Assembly (NCBI RefSeq): GCF_001612825.1
Contig: NZ_BDBE01000033.1
Location: forward strand, 124,001-188,000
Source: Nocardia caishijiensis NBRC 108228
GTDB lineage: Bacteria > Actinomycetota > Actinomycetes > Mycobacteriales > Mycobacteriaceae
Length of the DNA stretch: 64,000 nt
Direction: 5' to 3'
The first letter of the stretch is position 1. Every line of letters starts with the position of its first letter. Under the pieces are notes generated by a model. The model was not told the origin of the DNA and made no database searches. It saw only the letters and a list, made by a program, of their open reading frames with translations. Positions 24,165 to 32,081 of the stretch are shown one piece after another. The translations under genes were made by a program, and so were the position numbers.

Positions 24165-24894
24165 CCCAGAGAAGAAGAACCAGGCCGAATTCGGATCCGA
24201 AAATGGAAGCCTGTACGGACGCCATCACAAGTTCGTCGAAGCGCCCTTGGCCATGGGATACTTCAAGGCGAACAAACTCGAATTGTCCGAGTCGCTCTTC
24301 GACTACTATCTTCATGATCTTCGTCCGAACAAATCGGACTACTGGATTCCAGAACACCACGTCGACATGATCGTGGATACCGGCGATGTCCAGTCGCGAA
24401 TTTCGCAGGGGTTGAACAACATTGTCACACAAGCGAAGAGCGATCCGCAGGTGGAGGTATTGCGAGAGTTTACTTCGCCGTGGATGGACGCAGGACCTAC
24501 GGAGTCCGAGGATGTCAAATACGGTATCGGCCATTTCTCGGTGGCGGTCAGTGGCGATACTCTCATCAGAAAATGGCCCGGTGGGCTGTATGCGGACATC
24601 ACATACATCGTCTACATCTGGGACTACTACAATTTCGATCACAAGACCTGGGCATGGAGCAGGACAGCCGGTGGCAACAAGGAAAACGCCGTGAACCAGC
24701 TCGGGAACCATATGCGGAAGCTCGAAGAATACGGAATGGCGCGGAGTTTCGTCGCGAGGCGAGTGGGCCCCTGCCGGAAATCTCACCGAAAAGCTCTGAC
24801 GAGCGACGTCGCTCGCATGCCACCCGTGGGAGCCGAGGCAGATACGAGACTGTTGCTATCGAAACTAGTAGTTTCGTATACTGTCGTCGCGTGA
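24145..24894 (+). CDS. Unknown protein coupled to the DUF2580/WXG gene, possible T7SS effector
   Basis: 249 aa with a TTG start at 24145, chosen for GGGAGG six bases upstream. It overlaps its partner by 20 bases. The protein is hydrophilic, rich in Lys, Asn, Tyr and Asp, and its codons are visibly AT-richer than its neighbours, a sign of transfer. A beta-rich core (YGIGHFSVAVSGDTLIRKW, then ADITYIVYIWDYYNFD) is followed by a helix (NAVNQLGNHMRKLEEYGMAR). I do not recognise the fold. The DYYNFD region faintly recalls the catalytic stretch of colicin M-type lipid II hydrolases, but key residues do not align convincingly. The final 40 residues overlap a promoter region and may be extra. Confidence 0.5.
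   Translation: MKPPLRDPEKKNQAEFGSENGSLYGRHHKFVEAPLAMGYFKANKLELSESLFDYYLHDLRPNKSDYWIPEHHVDMIVDTGDVQSRISQGLNNIVTQAKSDPQVEVLREFTSPWMDAGPTESEDVKYGIGHFSVAVSGDTLIRKWPGGLYADITYIVYIWDYYNFDHKTWAWSRTAGGNKENAVNQLGNHMRKLEEYGMARSFVARRVGPCRKSHRKALTSDVARMPPVGAEADTRLLLSKLVVSYTVVA
24860..24882. promoter_or_regulatory. Inverted repeat and -10 box before the oxidoreductase gene
   Basis: CGAAACTA-G-TAGTTTCG (24860-24876) is a perfect inverted repeat immediately followed by TATACT (24877-24882), a good -10 box for the gene at 24934. Nearly the same element and spacing occur at 5604-5620. A dimeric regulator bound here would cover the promoter. Confidence 0.5.
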
Positions 24895-24933
24895 GAGGCC
24901 GCGAGGCGACCGAGGTCGGCAGGAACTCATCGG

Positions 24934-25995
24934 ATGGGACAGAGGATGCGCGTAGGCGTTGTCGGTTTGCGGATGGGGCTGTATCTGGCGACGTGGTGTC
25001 GTCGGCTGGGTATGGAGGTGGTCGCCGCCTGTGATCGCGATCCGGCGCGGCGAGCCGAGGCGGGTGAGATCCTGCCCGAGGCAGTGCTTTTCGAGGAGTG
25101 GGTCGCGCTGCTCGAGTATCCGATCGATGCCGTGGTGTTGGCCAACGACTTCGACGAACACGCACCGCTGGCGATCGCCTTCCTCGATCGAGGGGTGCAT
25201 GTGCTCTCGGAATCGGCTGCCTGCGTGGACGATCGGCAGGCGGCGGCGTTGCTCGCGGCCGAGGAACGGTCGTCGGCGACCTATTCGTTCGCGGAGAACT
25301 ACGTCTTCCATCCGCATGTGAACCTCATCCGAAAGGCGCTGGCGGACGGCGAGATCGGGCGGCCGACGTTGGTCGAGGCCGATTATCTGCACGCCATGTC
25401 ACCCGAGGACGTGACGGGCCTGATCGGCGATCCGGCCCACTGGCGGGGACGCATCGAACCGACGGCGTACTGCACCCACACGCTCTCGCCGGTCCTCGCG
25501 CTCACCGGGCAGCTACCGGTCGAGGTGTCGGCGTACCCGGTGGACACTGCCGATGCCCGTGCGGCGGTGGTCATGGTGGTGCGGCTCAGTGGCGGCGGGT
25601 TGGCGATCAGCAGACACGGATTCCTGCAGGGCGAGCCCGACAGTCACTGGAGTTGGGTTTCGGTGCGCGGCACCGAAGGGCTGGCCGAATCGGTGCGCGC
25701 ACCGGGTGATCGCGCCTGGTCCGTGCGGGTGCGCACCGAAGGATGGGTGGCGGGCGCCGCCCGTGATGAGGAACGCGCGCCGACGCCGTCGACGTTGCCC
25801 GACGGCACGCCGGTCGAGCCGAAGGCCGAGGGGACGGTTCACGTGCTCGAAGGGTTTCGCGCGTGCGTCGAGGACGGCGCGGCACCGCTGATCCCCGTGG
25901 TACCAGCGGTCGCCGCCTCGCTGGTCGGTGTCGCGGGGGCGCGGTCGCTCCGGGAGGGGTCGCGCCCCGTGGCGATGCCGAAGCTGTTCGGCTGA
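24934..25995 (+). CDS. Gfo/Idh/MocA family oxidoreductase
   Basis: 353 aa. The N-terminal Rossmann fold is visible as VGVVGLRMGLYLATWCRRLGMEVVAACDRDP, although the glycine motif is degenerate (GLRMG rather than GxGxxG). EENYVFHP-like SFAENYVFHPHV (about residue 120) and a following HTLSPVLALTG segment fit the C-terminal alpha/beta domain of the family. Such enzymes oxidise or reduce sugars or related polyols with NAD(P). A second possible start lies at 24946. Substrate unknown. The promoter overlaps an inverted repeat shared with the gene at 5540. Confidence 0.8.
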   Translation: MGQRMRVGVVGLRMGLYLATWCRRLGMEVVAACDRDPARRAEAGEILPEAVLFEEWVALLEYPIDAVVLANDFDEHAPLAIAFLDRGVHVLSESAACVDDRQAAALLAAEERSSATYSFAENYVFHPHVNLIRKALADGEIGRPTLVEADYLHAMSPEDVTGLIGDPAHWRGRIEPTAYCTHTLSPVLALTGQLPVEVSAYPVDTADARAAVVMVVRLSGGGLAISRHGFLQGEPDSHWSWVSVRGTEGLAESVRAPGDRAWSVRVRTEGWVAGAARDEERAPTPSTLPDGTPVEPKAEGTVHVLEGFRACVEDGAAPLIPVVPAVAASLVGVAGARSLREGSRPVAMPKLFG

Positions 25996-26008
25996 TCGCC
26001 GCGGACTG

Positions 26009-26602
26009 TCAGAACTTGCCGGTGTGATGGGCGACGCGGTGGCCCAGGTGGGCGGACAGTTCGGCGACGAAGGTCTCCGACAGCGGTGGCCAGTGCCAGA
26101 ATTCGACAGCCAGCGCGCCGAGAGCGACGTCGTCGGACCACGACCAGGTGGTGATCGGTGTCGGAGTTCGGCAGGTTCCACAGGTGACGGCACCGGTGCC
26201 GGTGCCGATCCATTCGTCGATCGCCGTCGAAAAAGGTTGCCAGACAACGGGGTCGGCTTCCCAACTGTTCGGGTAATCGATGATGACGGCACGGGTGCCG
26301 CAGTGCGGACAGGTGGCGGACTCGGGTTCGGTTTCGCCCTGGCCCGCGTGGTGGACGTGACGGCCGACGATCACGGCCACCGGCCCGGGCAGCCAATCGG
26401 CGCCCCAGTCGGCCGCGATACCTGCCCACCTCGGCCCCGGGACATAGCCCTGCTCGACCTTCCAGCTGTACATCAACTCGCCCGACATCTCGCGCGTCAG
26501 CAGGCCACGCGACACCATCCAGTCCACGACCCGCGCGCCGAGCGCACCCGCCTCGGCCGCACTCACCTCGACATCGACGATCCGCTCGAAATAGTCACCC
26601 AC
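26009..26602 (-). CDS. Hypothetical protein with a CPHC...CGTC zinc-ribbon-like motif
   Basis: 197 aa from the GTG at 26602; the frame is open further but no better start exists. About residues 110-155 hold CPHCGTRAVIIDYPNSW... and CGTCRTPTPITTW, two CxxC pairs 40 residues apart that could bind zinc. The rest is Trp/acidic-rich and soluble (WSWSDDVALGALAVEFWHW). The family is not one I can name. It stands convergent to the oxidoreductase gene, 13 bases apart. Cytosolic; function unknown. Confidence 0.6.
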   Translation of the reverse strand: MGDYFERIVDVEVSAAEAGALGARVVDWMVSRGLLTREMSGELMYSWKVEQGYVPGPRWAGIAADWGADWLPGPVAVIVGRHVHHAGQGETEPESATCPHCGTRAVIIDYPNSWEADPVVWQPFSTAIDEWIGTGTGAVTCGTCRTPTPITTWSWSDDVALGALAVEFWHWPPLSETFVAELSAHLGHRVAHHTGKF

Positions 26603-26673
26603 CCCCGCATCGTGCCACGGTTCACCGACCTCGCCCGCTGGTCGAGGCCAGGGGCGTTGGCGGGCTCGCAGCG

Positions 26674-26853
26674 TCAGTGGGAGTAGTCGCGGAAGGTCAT
26701 GACGCCGCCGACCAGGATGGCCACGACCATGAACAGGTAGACGACGACGCGCAGCCAGGTCGGACCGGCGAAGGTCACCGCCATGGTTGCTCCCAGCGCT
26801 GCGAGAATCAGCACCACCCCGTAGAAGGGGGTGCGTTGTTCTCTGTCGACCAT
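26674..26853 (-). CDS. Small membrane protein
   Basis: 59 aa from the ATG at 26853. Two transmembrane segments, FYGVVLILAALGATMAVTF (about 9-27) and LRVVVYLFMVVAILVGGVM (about 34-52), joined by a short AGPTW turn; the end is FRDYSH. The start lies across a short gap from the divergent gene at 26960, and a nested palindrome fills that gap. No function can be assigned. Confidence 0.6.
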   Translation of the reverse strand: MVDREQRTPFYGVVLILAALGATMAVTFAGPTWLRVVVYLFMVVAILVGGVMTFRDYSH

Positions 26854-26883
26854 GGTTCCAGTGTCCGCCGAATGCCCGCACAT

Positions 26884-26929
26884 CGCCAAGTGCAACAATT
26901 CTGCCCGAAATCGGGCAGGGAACTTGGCG
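26884..26929. promoter_or_regulatory. Nested palindromes in a divergent promoter region
   Basis: An 18-bp palindrome CTGCCCGAAATCGGGCAG (26901-26918) sits inside a second inverted repeat CGCCAAGT (26884-26891) / ACTTGGCG (26922-26929). It lies between the small membrane protein gene (start 26853, minus) and the gene at 26960, so it is a candidate operator for both. No recognised regulator of a named class is adjacent. Confidence 0.5.
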
Positions 26930-26959
26930 GAGAGCGCGGAGGAGGGCAAGATTGCGCCG

Positions 26960-27229
26960 GTGAACGACGGAGGGTCGGCGGAGCTGGTGCGGCATGTGGC
27001 CATGTCCACGGGGCTTCCGGAGCGGGTCGCGGCTCGGGTGGTCGCCGATATCGTCGGATACTTCGACGAGACGGCCGAGGAGTTCGTGCGCCGCAGGCAC
27101 GGGGAGTTGCAGGCCAGGCAGGTGCGCAATGCCGAGATCTGGCGGTTGCTCGCGAGCGAGCTCGCGCGGCGGCCGGTGGCGGCTCCCCGGTTCACCGAAC
27201 GGCAGTTGCGGCGCATCGTCTACGGGTAA
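26960..27229 (+). CDS. Small basic helical protein upstream of glmS
   Basis: 89 aa from the GTG at 26960, 13 bases after a strong GGAGGAGGG. An in-frame TTG at 26924 would place the start inside the palindrome and is less likely. The protein is helical: AELVRHVAMSTGLPERVAARVVADIVGYFDETAEEFV, then a basic RRRHGELQARQVRNAEIW and FTERQLRRIVYG at the end. The pattern suggests a nucleic-acid-binding or scaffold protein, but I cannot name the family. It lies 11 bases before glmS, so the two are probably co-transcribed. Confidence 0.6.
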   Translation: MNDGGSAELVRHVAMSTGLPERVAARVVADIVGYFDETAEEFVRRRHGELQARQVRNAEIWRLLASELARRPVAAPRFTERQLRRIVYG

Positions 27230-27239
27230 AGGAGCCGAC

Positions 27240-29072
27240 ATGTGTGGAATCGTCGGGTACGTCGGGCATCGGCAAGCGGTTCCGGTGCTGCTGGAAGGGT
27301 TGCATCGACTCGAGTACCGGGGCTACGACTCGGCGGGTCTTGCGCTGCCGTACCGGGGCAAGCTGCGGGTACGCAAGACGCAGGGCCGGGTGCAGGAGCT
27401 GCGGGACAAGGGTGACACCGCCACGCTGCCCGGCAGTGTCGGCATCGCGCACACCCGATGGGCCACCCACGGCGAACCCAGTGACGCCAACGCCCACCCG
27501 CACACCGACACCAGCGGACGCATCGCGGTGGTGCACAACGGCATCGTCGAGAACGCCGAACAGTTGCGGGCCGAACTCACCGCGCTCGGTGTGCGACTGG
27601 TCTCCGACACCGACACCGAGGCCATCGCGCACCTGATAGCGGCCGAACTCGACGCCACCGACTCGCTCGAATCCGCCGTGCGCGCCGCGCTGCACCGCGT
27701 GCAGGGCACCTACGGTCTGCTGGTACTCGACGCGCGCCGCGCCGAGGAGCTGGTGGTCGCCCGCAACGGTAGCCCGATCGTGCTCGGTGTCGGCGACGGT
27801 GAGATGTTCGTGGCCTCCGACGTCGCCGCCCTGGTGCACCACACCCAGCGGGTGGTCTTCCTCGACGACGGCGAGATCGCCACCGTGCGCGCCGACGGCT
27901 TCCGCACCAGCACCCTCGGCGCCGAACCCGAGCAAACCGACAAGGTGCCGACCACCATCGACATGGCGGCCGAGGACTACGCGCTCGGCGGCTACCCCGA
28001 CTTCATGCGCAAGGAGATCGCCGAGCAGAGCGAGGCCGTGCGCCGGGCTCTGCGCGGGCGCCTCGACGACCGCTTCGCCACCGCGCGCCTGGGTGGGCTG
28101 AACATGGACGCGCGGGAACTGCGCGGCATCAGCAAGGTGGTGTTCCTCGGTTGCGGGTCGGCCTACTACGCCGGTCAGCTCGGCGCGCAGCTGGTGGAGG
28201 AGCTCGCCCGCATCCCCGCCACCGCCGAACCGGCCTCCGAGTTCCGCTACCGCAATCCGGTGGTCGATCCCGACGCGCTCTACGTGGCGATCAGCCAGTC
28301 CGGGGAAACCCTCGACACCCTGGCCGCGGTGCAGGAACTGCAGCGCAAGGGCGGCCGGGTGATCGGCGCGGTCAACGCGGTCGGCAGCGCGATCGCCCGT
28401 CAGTGCGGCGCCGGGGTCTTCCTGCACGCGGGCCCGGAGATCTCGGTCGCCTCCACCAAGGCGCTCACGAACATGACGGTGTCGTTCACCATGCTCGCCC
28501 TGCTGCTCGGACGGGTGCGTGATCTGTCCGCCGCCGACGGGCAGCGCATCGTCGACGGTCTTCGCGCCGTCCCCGACGCCATCGACCAGCTCATCGGCGA
28601 CGAATCGGCCATCGCCGAGATCGCCCAGCGCTACGCGAAGGCACGCAGCATGTTCTTCATCGGCCGGGTGCGTGCCTGGCCCGTGGCCAGGGAGGGCGCG
28701 CAGAAGCTGAAGGAAGTCAGCTACGTGCACGCCGAGGCGTATCAGGCCTCCGAACTCAAGCACGGCCCGCTCGCCCTGATCGATCCGGAGATGCCGAGCG
28801 TGGTGATCGTCCCCGACGACGAACTGCTCGCCAAGAACATCAACACGATCGAGCAGATCAAGGCCCGCGGTGGTCCGGTCATCGCCGTCACCAACGCGGA
28901 CCTGCCCGCGAGCATCGCCGACGACGTGATCCGGGTACCGAAGGTCGCCCCGGAACTCGACCCGATGCTGCTCACCATCCCGCTCCAGCTCCTGGCCTAC
29001 CACTGCGCGCTCGCCCTCGGCCGCGATGTGGACAAGCCGCGCAACCTGGCCAAGAGCGTCACCGTCGAATAA
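27240..29072 (+). CDS. glmS: Glutamine-fructose-6-phosphate aminotransferase (isomerising)
   Basis: 610 aa from the ATG at 27240, behind AAAGGAG. Cys2 after the initiator Met (MCGIVGYVG) is the amidotransferase nucleophile. The glutaminase domain has the expected RGYDSAGLA and NGIVENAEQLR segments. Two SIS isomerase domains follow (VFLGCGSAYYAG, SQSGETLDT, STKALTNM, EVSYVHAEAYQASELKHGP) and the protein ends KSVTVE, as in the family. It makes glucosamine-6-phosphate for cell-wall amino sugars. There is no ribozyme-type leader in front of it. Confidence 0.96.
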   Translation: MCGIVGYVGHRQAVPVLLEGLHRLEYRGYDSAGLALPYRGKLRVRKTQGRVQELRDKGDTATLPGSVGIAHTRWATHGEPSDANAHPHTDTSGRIAVVHNGIVENAEQLRAELTALGVRLVSDTDTEAIAHLIAAELDATDSLESAVRAALHRVQGTYGLLVLDARRAEELVVARNGSPIVLGVGDGEMFVASDVAALVHHTQRVVFLDDGEIATVRADGFRTSTLGAEPEQTDKVPTTIDMAAEDYALGGYPDFMRKEIAEQSEAVRRALRGRLDDRFATARLGGLNMDARELRGISKVVFLGCGSAYYAGQLGAQLVEELARIPATAEPASEFRYRNPVVDPDALYVAISQSGETLDTLAAVQELQRKGGRVIGAVNAVGSAIARQCGAGVFLHAGPEISVASTKALTNMTVSFTMLALLLGRVRDLSAADGQRIVDGLRAVPDAIDQLIGDESAIAEIAQRYAKARSMFFIGRVRAWPVAREGAQKLKEVSYVHAEAYQASELKHGPLALIDPEMPSVVIVPDDELLAKNINTIEQIKARGGPVIAVTNADLPASIADDVIRVPKVAPELDPMLLTIPLQLLAYHCALALGRDVDKPRNLAKSVTVE

Positions 29073-29073
29073 G

Positions 29074-29883
29074 TCAGCGACTCAGATCGCGGAACCGCCG
29101 CACCGCGAGCGGAAAGAACACCGCGATCAACGCCACCGGCCACGCCACCGCCAGCAGTTCGGCGTGGTCGGCGGCCCAGGAGTCACCCGCGGCGACCGGG
29201 TTGCCGAACAGGCCGCGCACGGCGGTGGCCGTGGCCGACATCGGGTTCCATTCGATGACCGCGCCCAGCCAGGACGGCATCGACTCGGGAGAGGCGATGG
29301 CGTTGGACAGGAAACTCAGCGGCCAGATCAGCAGCTGCACGGTCTGCACCAGTTCCGGTTTGCCCGCGACCATCGCCAGATAGATCCCGATCCAGAGCAT
29401 CGCGAAACGCAACAGCAGCAACAGCGCGACGCCCGCCAGGAACGCGGCGGGCCCGTCGTGCCAGCGCCAGCCGATGGCGTACCCGGCCGCGATCATCACG
29501 GCCAGGCCGAGCACGGACGACAGCATGTCGGCGACGCTGCGTCCGACCAGCACCGCCGCCGAGTTCATCGGCATCGAACGGAATCGATCGATCACCCCCT
29601 TGCCGAGGTCCTGGGTCACCGCGACCATGGTGGCGTCGAGGCCGAAAACCATGGTCATGGTGAGCATTCCGGGGACCAGGTAGTCGGTGAAGTCGCCGTC
29701 GATGCCGCGCCCGCCGCCGATCAGGTAGCTGAACATCAGCAGCATCATCACCGGGAACACCAGGCCGACGCCCACCTGGACGGGTTGGCGCGCCCAGTGC
29801 GCGAGTTCCCGCCGGGTCATGGTCCAGGAGTCGGTCAGCGCCGCGCTCAGTGTCGAGGCCGGGTGGGTCTGGATGGTGCTCAT
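29074..29883 (-). CDS. DrrB-type ABC-2 exporter permease
   Basis: 269 aa. About six transmembrane segments, with the ABC-2 motif FPVMMLLMFSYLIGGG near residue 50 and a helix RFRSMPMNSAAVLVGRSVAD, as in daunorubicin-resistance DrrB proteins. It overlaps the ATPase gene by ATGA (29880-29883) and ends two bases from the convergent glmS gene. Together they form a drug or lipid exporter, controlled by the divergent PadR regulator. Confidence 0.88.
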   Translation of the reverse strand: MSTIQTHPASTLSAALTDSWTMTRRELAHWARQPVQVGVGLVFPVMMLLMFSYLIGGGRGIDGDFTDYLVPGMLTMTMVFGLDATMVAVTQDLGKGVIDRFRSMPMNSAAVLVGRSVADMLSSVLGLAVMIAAGYAIGWRWHDGPAAFLAGVALLLLLRFAMLWIGIYLAMVAGKPELVQTVQLLIWPLSFLSNAIASPESMPSWLGAVIEWNPMSATATAVRGLFGNPVAAGDSWAADHAELLAVAWPVALIAVFFPLAVRRFRDLSR

Positions 29884-30818
29884 GCCGCGTGCTCCTTGGT
29901 CAGATGCAGGAAGACTTCGTCGAGGGTGGGGCGGCGGATCGCGATGTCCTCGGCGTCGATGCCGTTGTCGCTCAGTGCCCGGACGGTTTCGGTGAGGGCG
30001 ATGATCCGGTCCCCGACCGCGGCGCTCACCATTCGGCGATCCGCATCGATCACCGGATCACCGGGGACGAGCAGGGCGGCGCGGGCGAGCTGGGCCGGGT
30101 CGCGCAGCACCACGTCGATGCGGTCACCGCCGGTGCTCGCCTTCAGTTCGTCGGCGGTGCCGTCGGCGATGACCTTGCCGTGGTCGATCACCGAGATGCG
30201 GTCGGCCAGCTGGTCGGCTTCCTCGAGATACTGGGTGGTCAGCAGCACCGTGGTGCCGCCGTCGACCAGCGAGCGCACCGAGTTCCACACCTCGGTGCGC
30301 CCGCGCGGGTCGAGGCCGGTCGTCGGCTCGTCGAGGAACAGCACGCCGGGTGCGGCGATGAGCGAGGCGGCCAGGTCGAGCCGCCGCCGCATGCCGCCGC
30401 TGTACTGCTCGACCGCTTTCGTTCCGGTGTCGGCGAGCCCGAACCGGTCCAGGAGTTCCTGCGCCCTGGCACGCGCACCGCGTGCGCCCAACCGGTACAG
30501 ACGGCCGAACATCTCGAGGTTCTGGCGACCGCTGAGTTTCTCGTCGACGGCGGCGTGCTGGCCGAGCAGCCCGATGCGGGAGCGGACCTCGCGGGAGCGG
30601 GCGCGCGCGTCGAGACCGGCCACCTCCACCCGCCCCTTGTCAGGCCGCAACAGGGTGGCCAGGATCCGCACGGCGGTGGTCTTGCCCGCGCCGTTCGGGC
30701 CGAGGACGGCGTGCACGGTTCCGGTGCGCACAGCCAGGTCGAGTCCGTCGAGCGCCTGCTTCGCGCCGTACTTCTTGCGCAGGCCCTCGACGACGATCGA
30801 CAGATCGTGGTCGGTCAC
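29880..30818 (-). CDS. DrrA-type ABC exporter ATP-binding protein
   Basis: 312 aa from the GTG at 30818, behind GGGAGGGTGAA. Walker A is GPNGAGKTT (about residue 40), the signature YSGGMRRRLDLAA, Walker B VLFLDEPTTGLD, H-loop LTTQYLEEAD. The C-terminal extension of about 80 residues with RRPTLDEVFLHLT is the DrrA regulatory tail. It energises the DrrB permease encoded next to it. Promoter region shared with the PadR gene contains three identical motifs. Confidence 0.93.
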   Translation of the reverse strand: MTDHDLSIVVEGLRKKYGAKQALDGLDLAVRTGTVHAVLGPNGAGKTTAVRILATLLRPDKGRVEVAGLDARARSREVRSRIGLLGQHAAVDEKLSGRQNLEMFGRLYRLGARGARARAQELLDRFGLADTGTKAVEQYSGGMRRRLDLAASLIAAPGVLFLDEPTTGLDPRGRTEVWNSVRSLVDGGTTVLLTTQYLEEADQLADRISVIDHGKVIADGTADELKASTGGDRIDVVLRDPAQLARAALLVPGDPVIDADRRMVSAAVGDRIIALTETVRALSDNGIDAEDIAIRRPTLDEVFLHLTKEHAA

Positions 30819-30833
30819 TTCACCCTCCCATTG

Positions 30834-30916
30834 GTCAAACTTGACTAGATCGGCGAAACTACGCCCGGTTCGGCAATTAGTCAAACTTGATTACCCGTTC
30901 GGCTAGTCAAACTTGA
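30834..30916. promoter_or_regulatory. Three GTCAAACTTGA repeats, likely PadR operators
   Basis: GTCAAACTTGA occurs at 30834-30844, 30880-30890 and 30906-30916. The first is extended to the imperfect palindrome GTCAAACTTGAC. They fill the gap between the DrrAB genes and the PadR gene. Centres are 46 and 26 bp apart. PadR proteins commonly bind such short semi-palindromes and repress an adjacent exporter. Confidence 0.7.
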
Positions 30917-30958
30917 TCCGCTGATAGCTTGGATGCCACACGCGGAAGGGAGACGGCC

Positions 30959-31597
30959 ATGTCAGCGATCCGGCTGCTGGTTCTCGGCGCGGTCCGTCAG
31001 CACGGGCGCGCACACGGTTACCAGGTGCGCAACGACCTGGAGTTCTGGGGCGCCAACGAATGGTCCAATGCCAAACCCGGGTCGATCTACCACGCCCTCA
31101 AACACATGGCCAAGCAGGGACTTCTGCTCGCCCACGAGGTCGCGCCCAGCGTCGCGGGCGGACCGCCACGCGTCGAATACGAGCTCACCGAGGCCGGGAC
31201 CGAGGAATACTTCGCCCTGCTGCGTGAGGCCATCACCACCTACGACCAGAAGATGGACATGCTCTCGGCGGGCATCGGTTTCATGGTCGACCTACCGCGC
31301 GACGAGGTGGTGACCCTGCTGGAACAGCGCATCGGCAAACTCGAGCAGTGGCGGGCCTCGGTCACCGAGTACTACTCCCCCGAGCAGGGGCCGGGACAGC
31401 TCGGGCACATCGGCGAGATCATGCACATGTGGGTTCACTCGGCCGACAGCGAAGCCACCTGGACGCGCGGCCTCGTCGCACGTATCGCCGGGGGTGCGTA
31501 CGTCTTCGCCGGTGAGGGCGAACCGTTCGTCGGTGTCCTCGCCGACGACGAGCCCAATCCGTTCGGTACCGGTCCGCACCCGACGGACCTGCGGTAG
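30959..31597 (+). CDS. PadR family transcriptional regulator
   Basis: 212 aa from the ATG at 30959 (GGAAGGGAG upstream). The winged HTH contains RLLVLGAVRQHGRAHGYQV, KPGSIYHALKHMAKQGLL, and a wing VEYELTEAGTEEY. A C-terminal helical domain (about 90-200) carries the dimerisation and ligand region, longer than in minimal PadR proteins. It is divergent from DrrAB and is flanked by three copies of its probable operator, so it most likely represses that exporter and itself. Confidence 0.9.
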   Translation: MSAIRLLVLGAVRQHGRAHGYQVRNDLEFWGANEWSNAKPGSIYHALKHMAKQGLLLAHEVAPSVAGGPPRVEYELTEAGTEEYFALLREAITTYDQKMDMLSAGIGFMVDLPRDEVVTLLEQRIGKLEQWRASVTEYYSPEQGPGQLGHIGEIMHMWVHSADSEATWTRGLVARIAGGAYVFAGEGEPFVGVLADDEPNPFGTGPHPTDLR

Positions 31598-31640
31598 TCG
31601 GGGCGCACCGGCGGGTTGTCACACTCGCGGCCTCGGCGTC

Positions 31641-31679
31641 GTCTCTCCTGTGCCCGACCGTCGCGCACCCAGGAGAGAC
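31641..31679 (+). promoter_or_regulatory. Hairpin that can mask the ribosome site of the RidA-like gene
   Basis: GTCTCTCCTG (31641-31650) pairs perfectly with CAGGAGAGAC (31670-31679) around a 19-nt loop. The right arm contains AGGAG, the ribosome site of the gene at 31682. Translation would be lowered when the stem forms. Whether this is regulatory or chance is unknown. Confidence 0.4.
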
Positions 31680-31681
31680 AC

Positions 31682-32077
31682 ATGCCTTTGGATATCAGCA
31701 ACCCCGCCGAGCTGCACGATCCCACCGGTTTCGGCTACAGCCACGTGGCCAGGGTGACCGGTGAGCTCGTGCTGATCGCGGGCCAGTACGACTCGGATGC
31801 CCAGGGACACACCACGACCGACGATTTCGCGGGGCAGGTCGAGCGCGCCTTCACCAACCTCGGTGTCGCGCTGCGCTCCGCGGGGCTCGACTACGGCGAC
31901 GTCGCCCAGCTGCGGACGTTCATCGTCGAGCACGACCTCGAGAAACTGACCGTGCTCGGCACGGCGATCGCCCGGATCTGGGGCGAACGGCCGCCTACGC
32001 AGACCCTGCTCGGTGTCGCCGCGCTCGCCCTGCCGGGGATGCTGTTCGAAGTGGACGCGCTCGCGGTCCGCGCCTGA
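31682..32077 (+). CDS. RidA/YjgF family protein
   Basis: 131 aa from the ATG at 31682. GFGYSHVARVTGELVLIAGQYDSD, a central TFIVEHDLEKL segment and the end PTQTLLGVAALALPGMLFEVDALAVRA are the RidA fold pattern. The usual C-terminal Arg (P-x-R) of true imine deaminases is replaced by LPGMLFEVDAL, with the Arg near residue 130 instead, so it may be a RidA-like paralogue (Rid4-7 type) rather than the housekeeping enzyme. Such proteins hydrolyse reactive enamines or imines. Confidence 0.8.
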   Translation: MPLDISNPAELHDPTGFGYSHVARVTGELVLIAGQYDSDAQGHTTTDDFAGQVERAFTNLGVALRSAGLDYGDVAQLRTFIVEHDLEKLTVLGTAIARIWGERPPTQTLLGVAALALPGMLFEVDALAVRA

Positions 32078-32081
32078 GGGG

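Noticed and set aside
24540..24700. Colicin M-like active site in the 249-aa protein
   Set aside because: IWDYYNFDHK resembles the DxYD..H region only loosely and the second Asp is Asn; not enough to name the family.
27200..27240. glmS ribozyme-type riboswitch before glmS
   Set aside because: Only 11 bases separate the upstream gene from glmS and no suitable structured leader exists; the class is found in Firmicutes.
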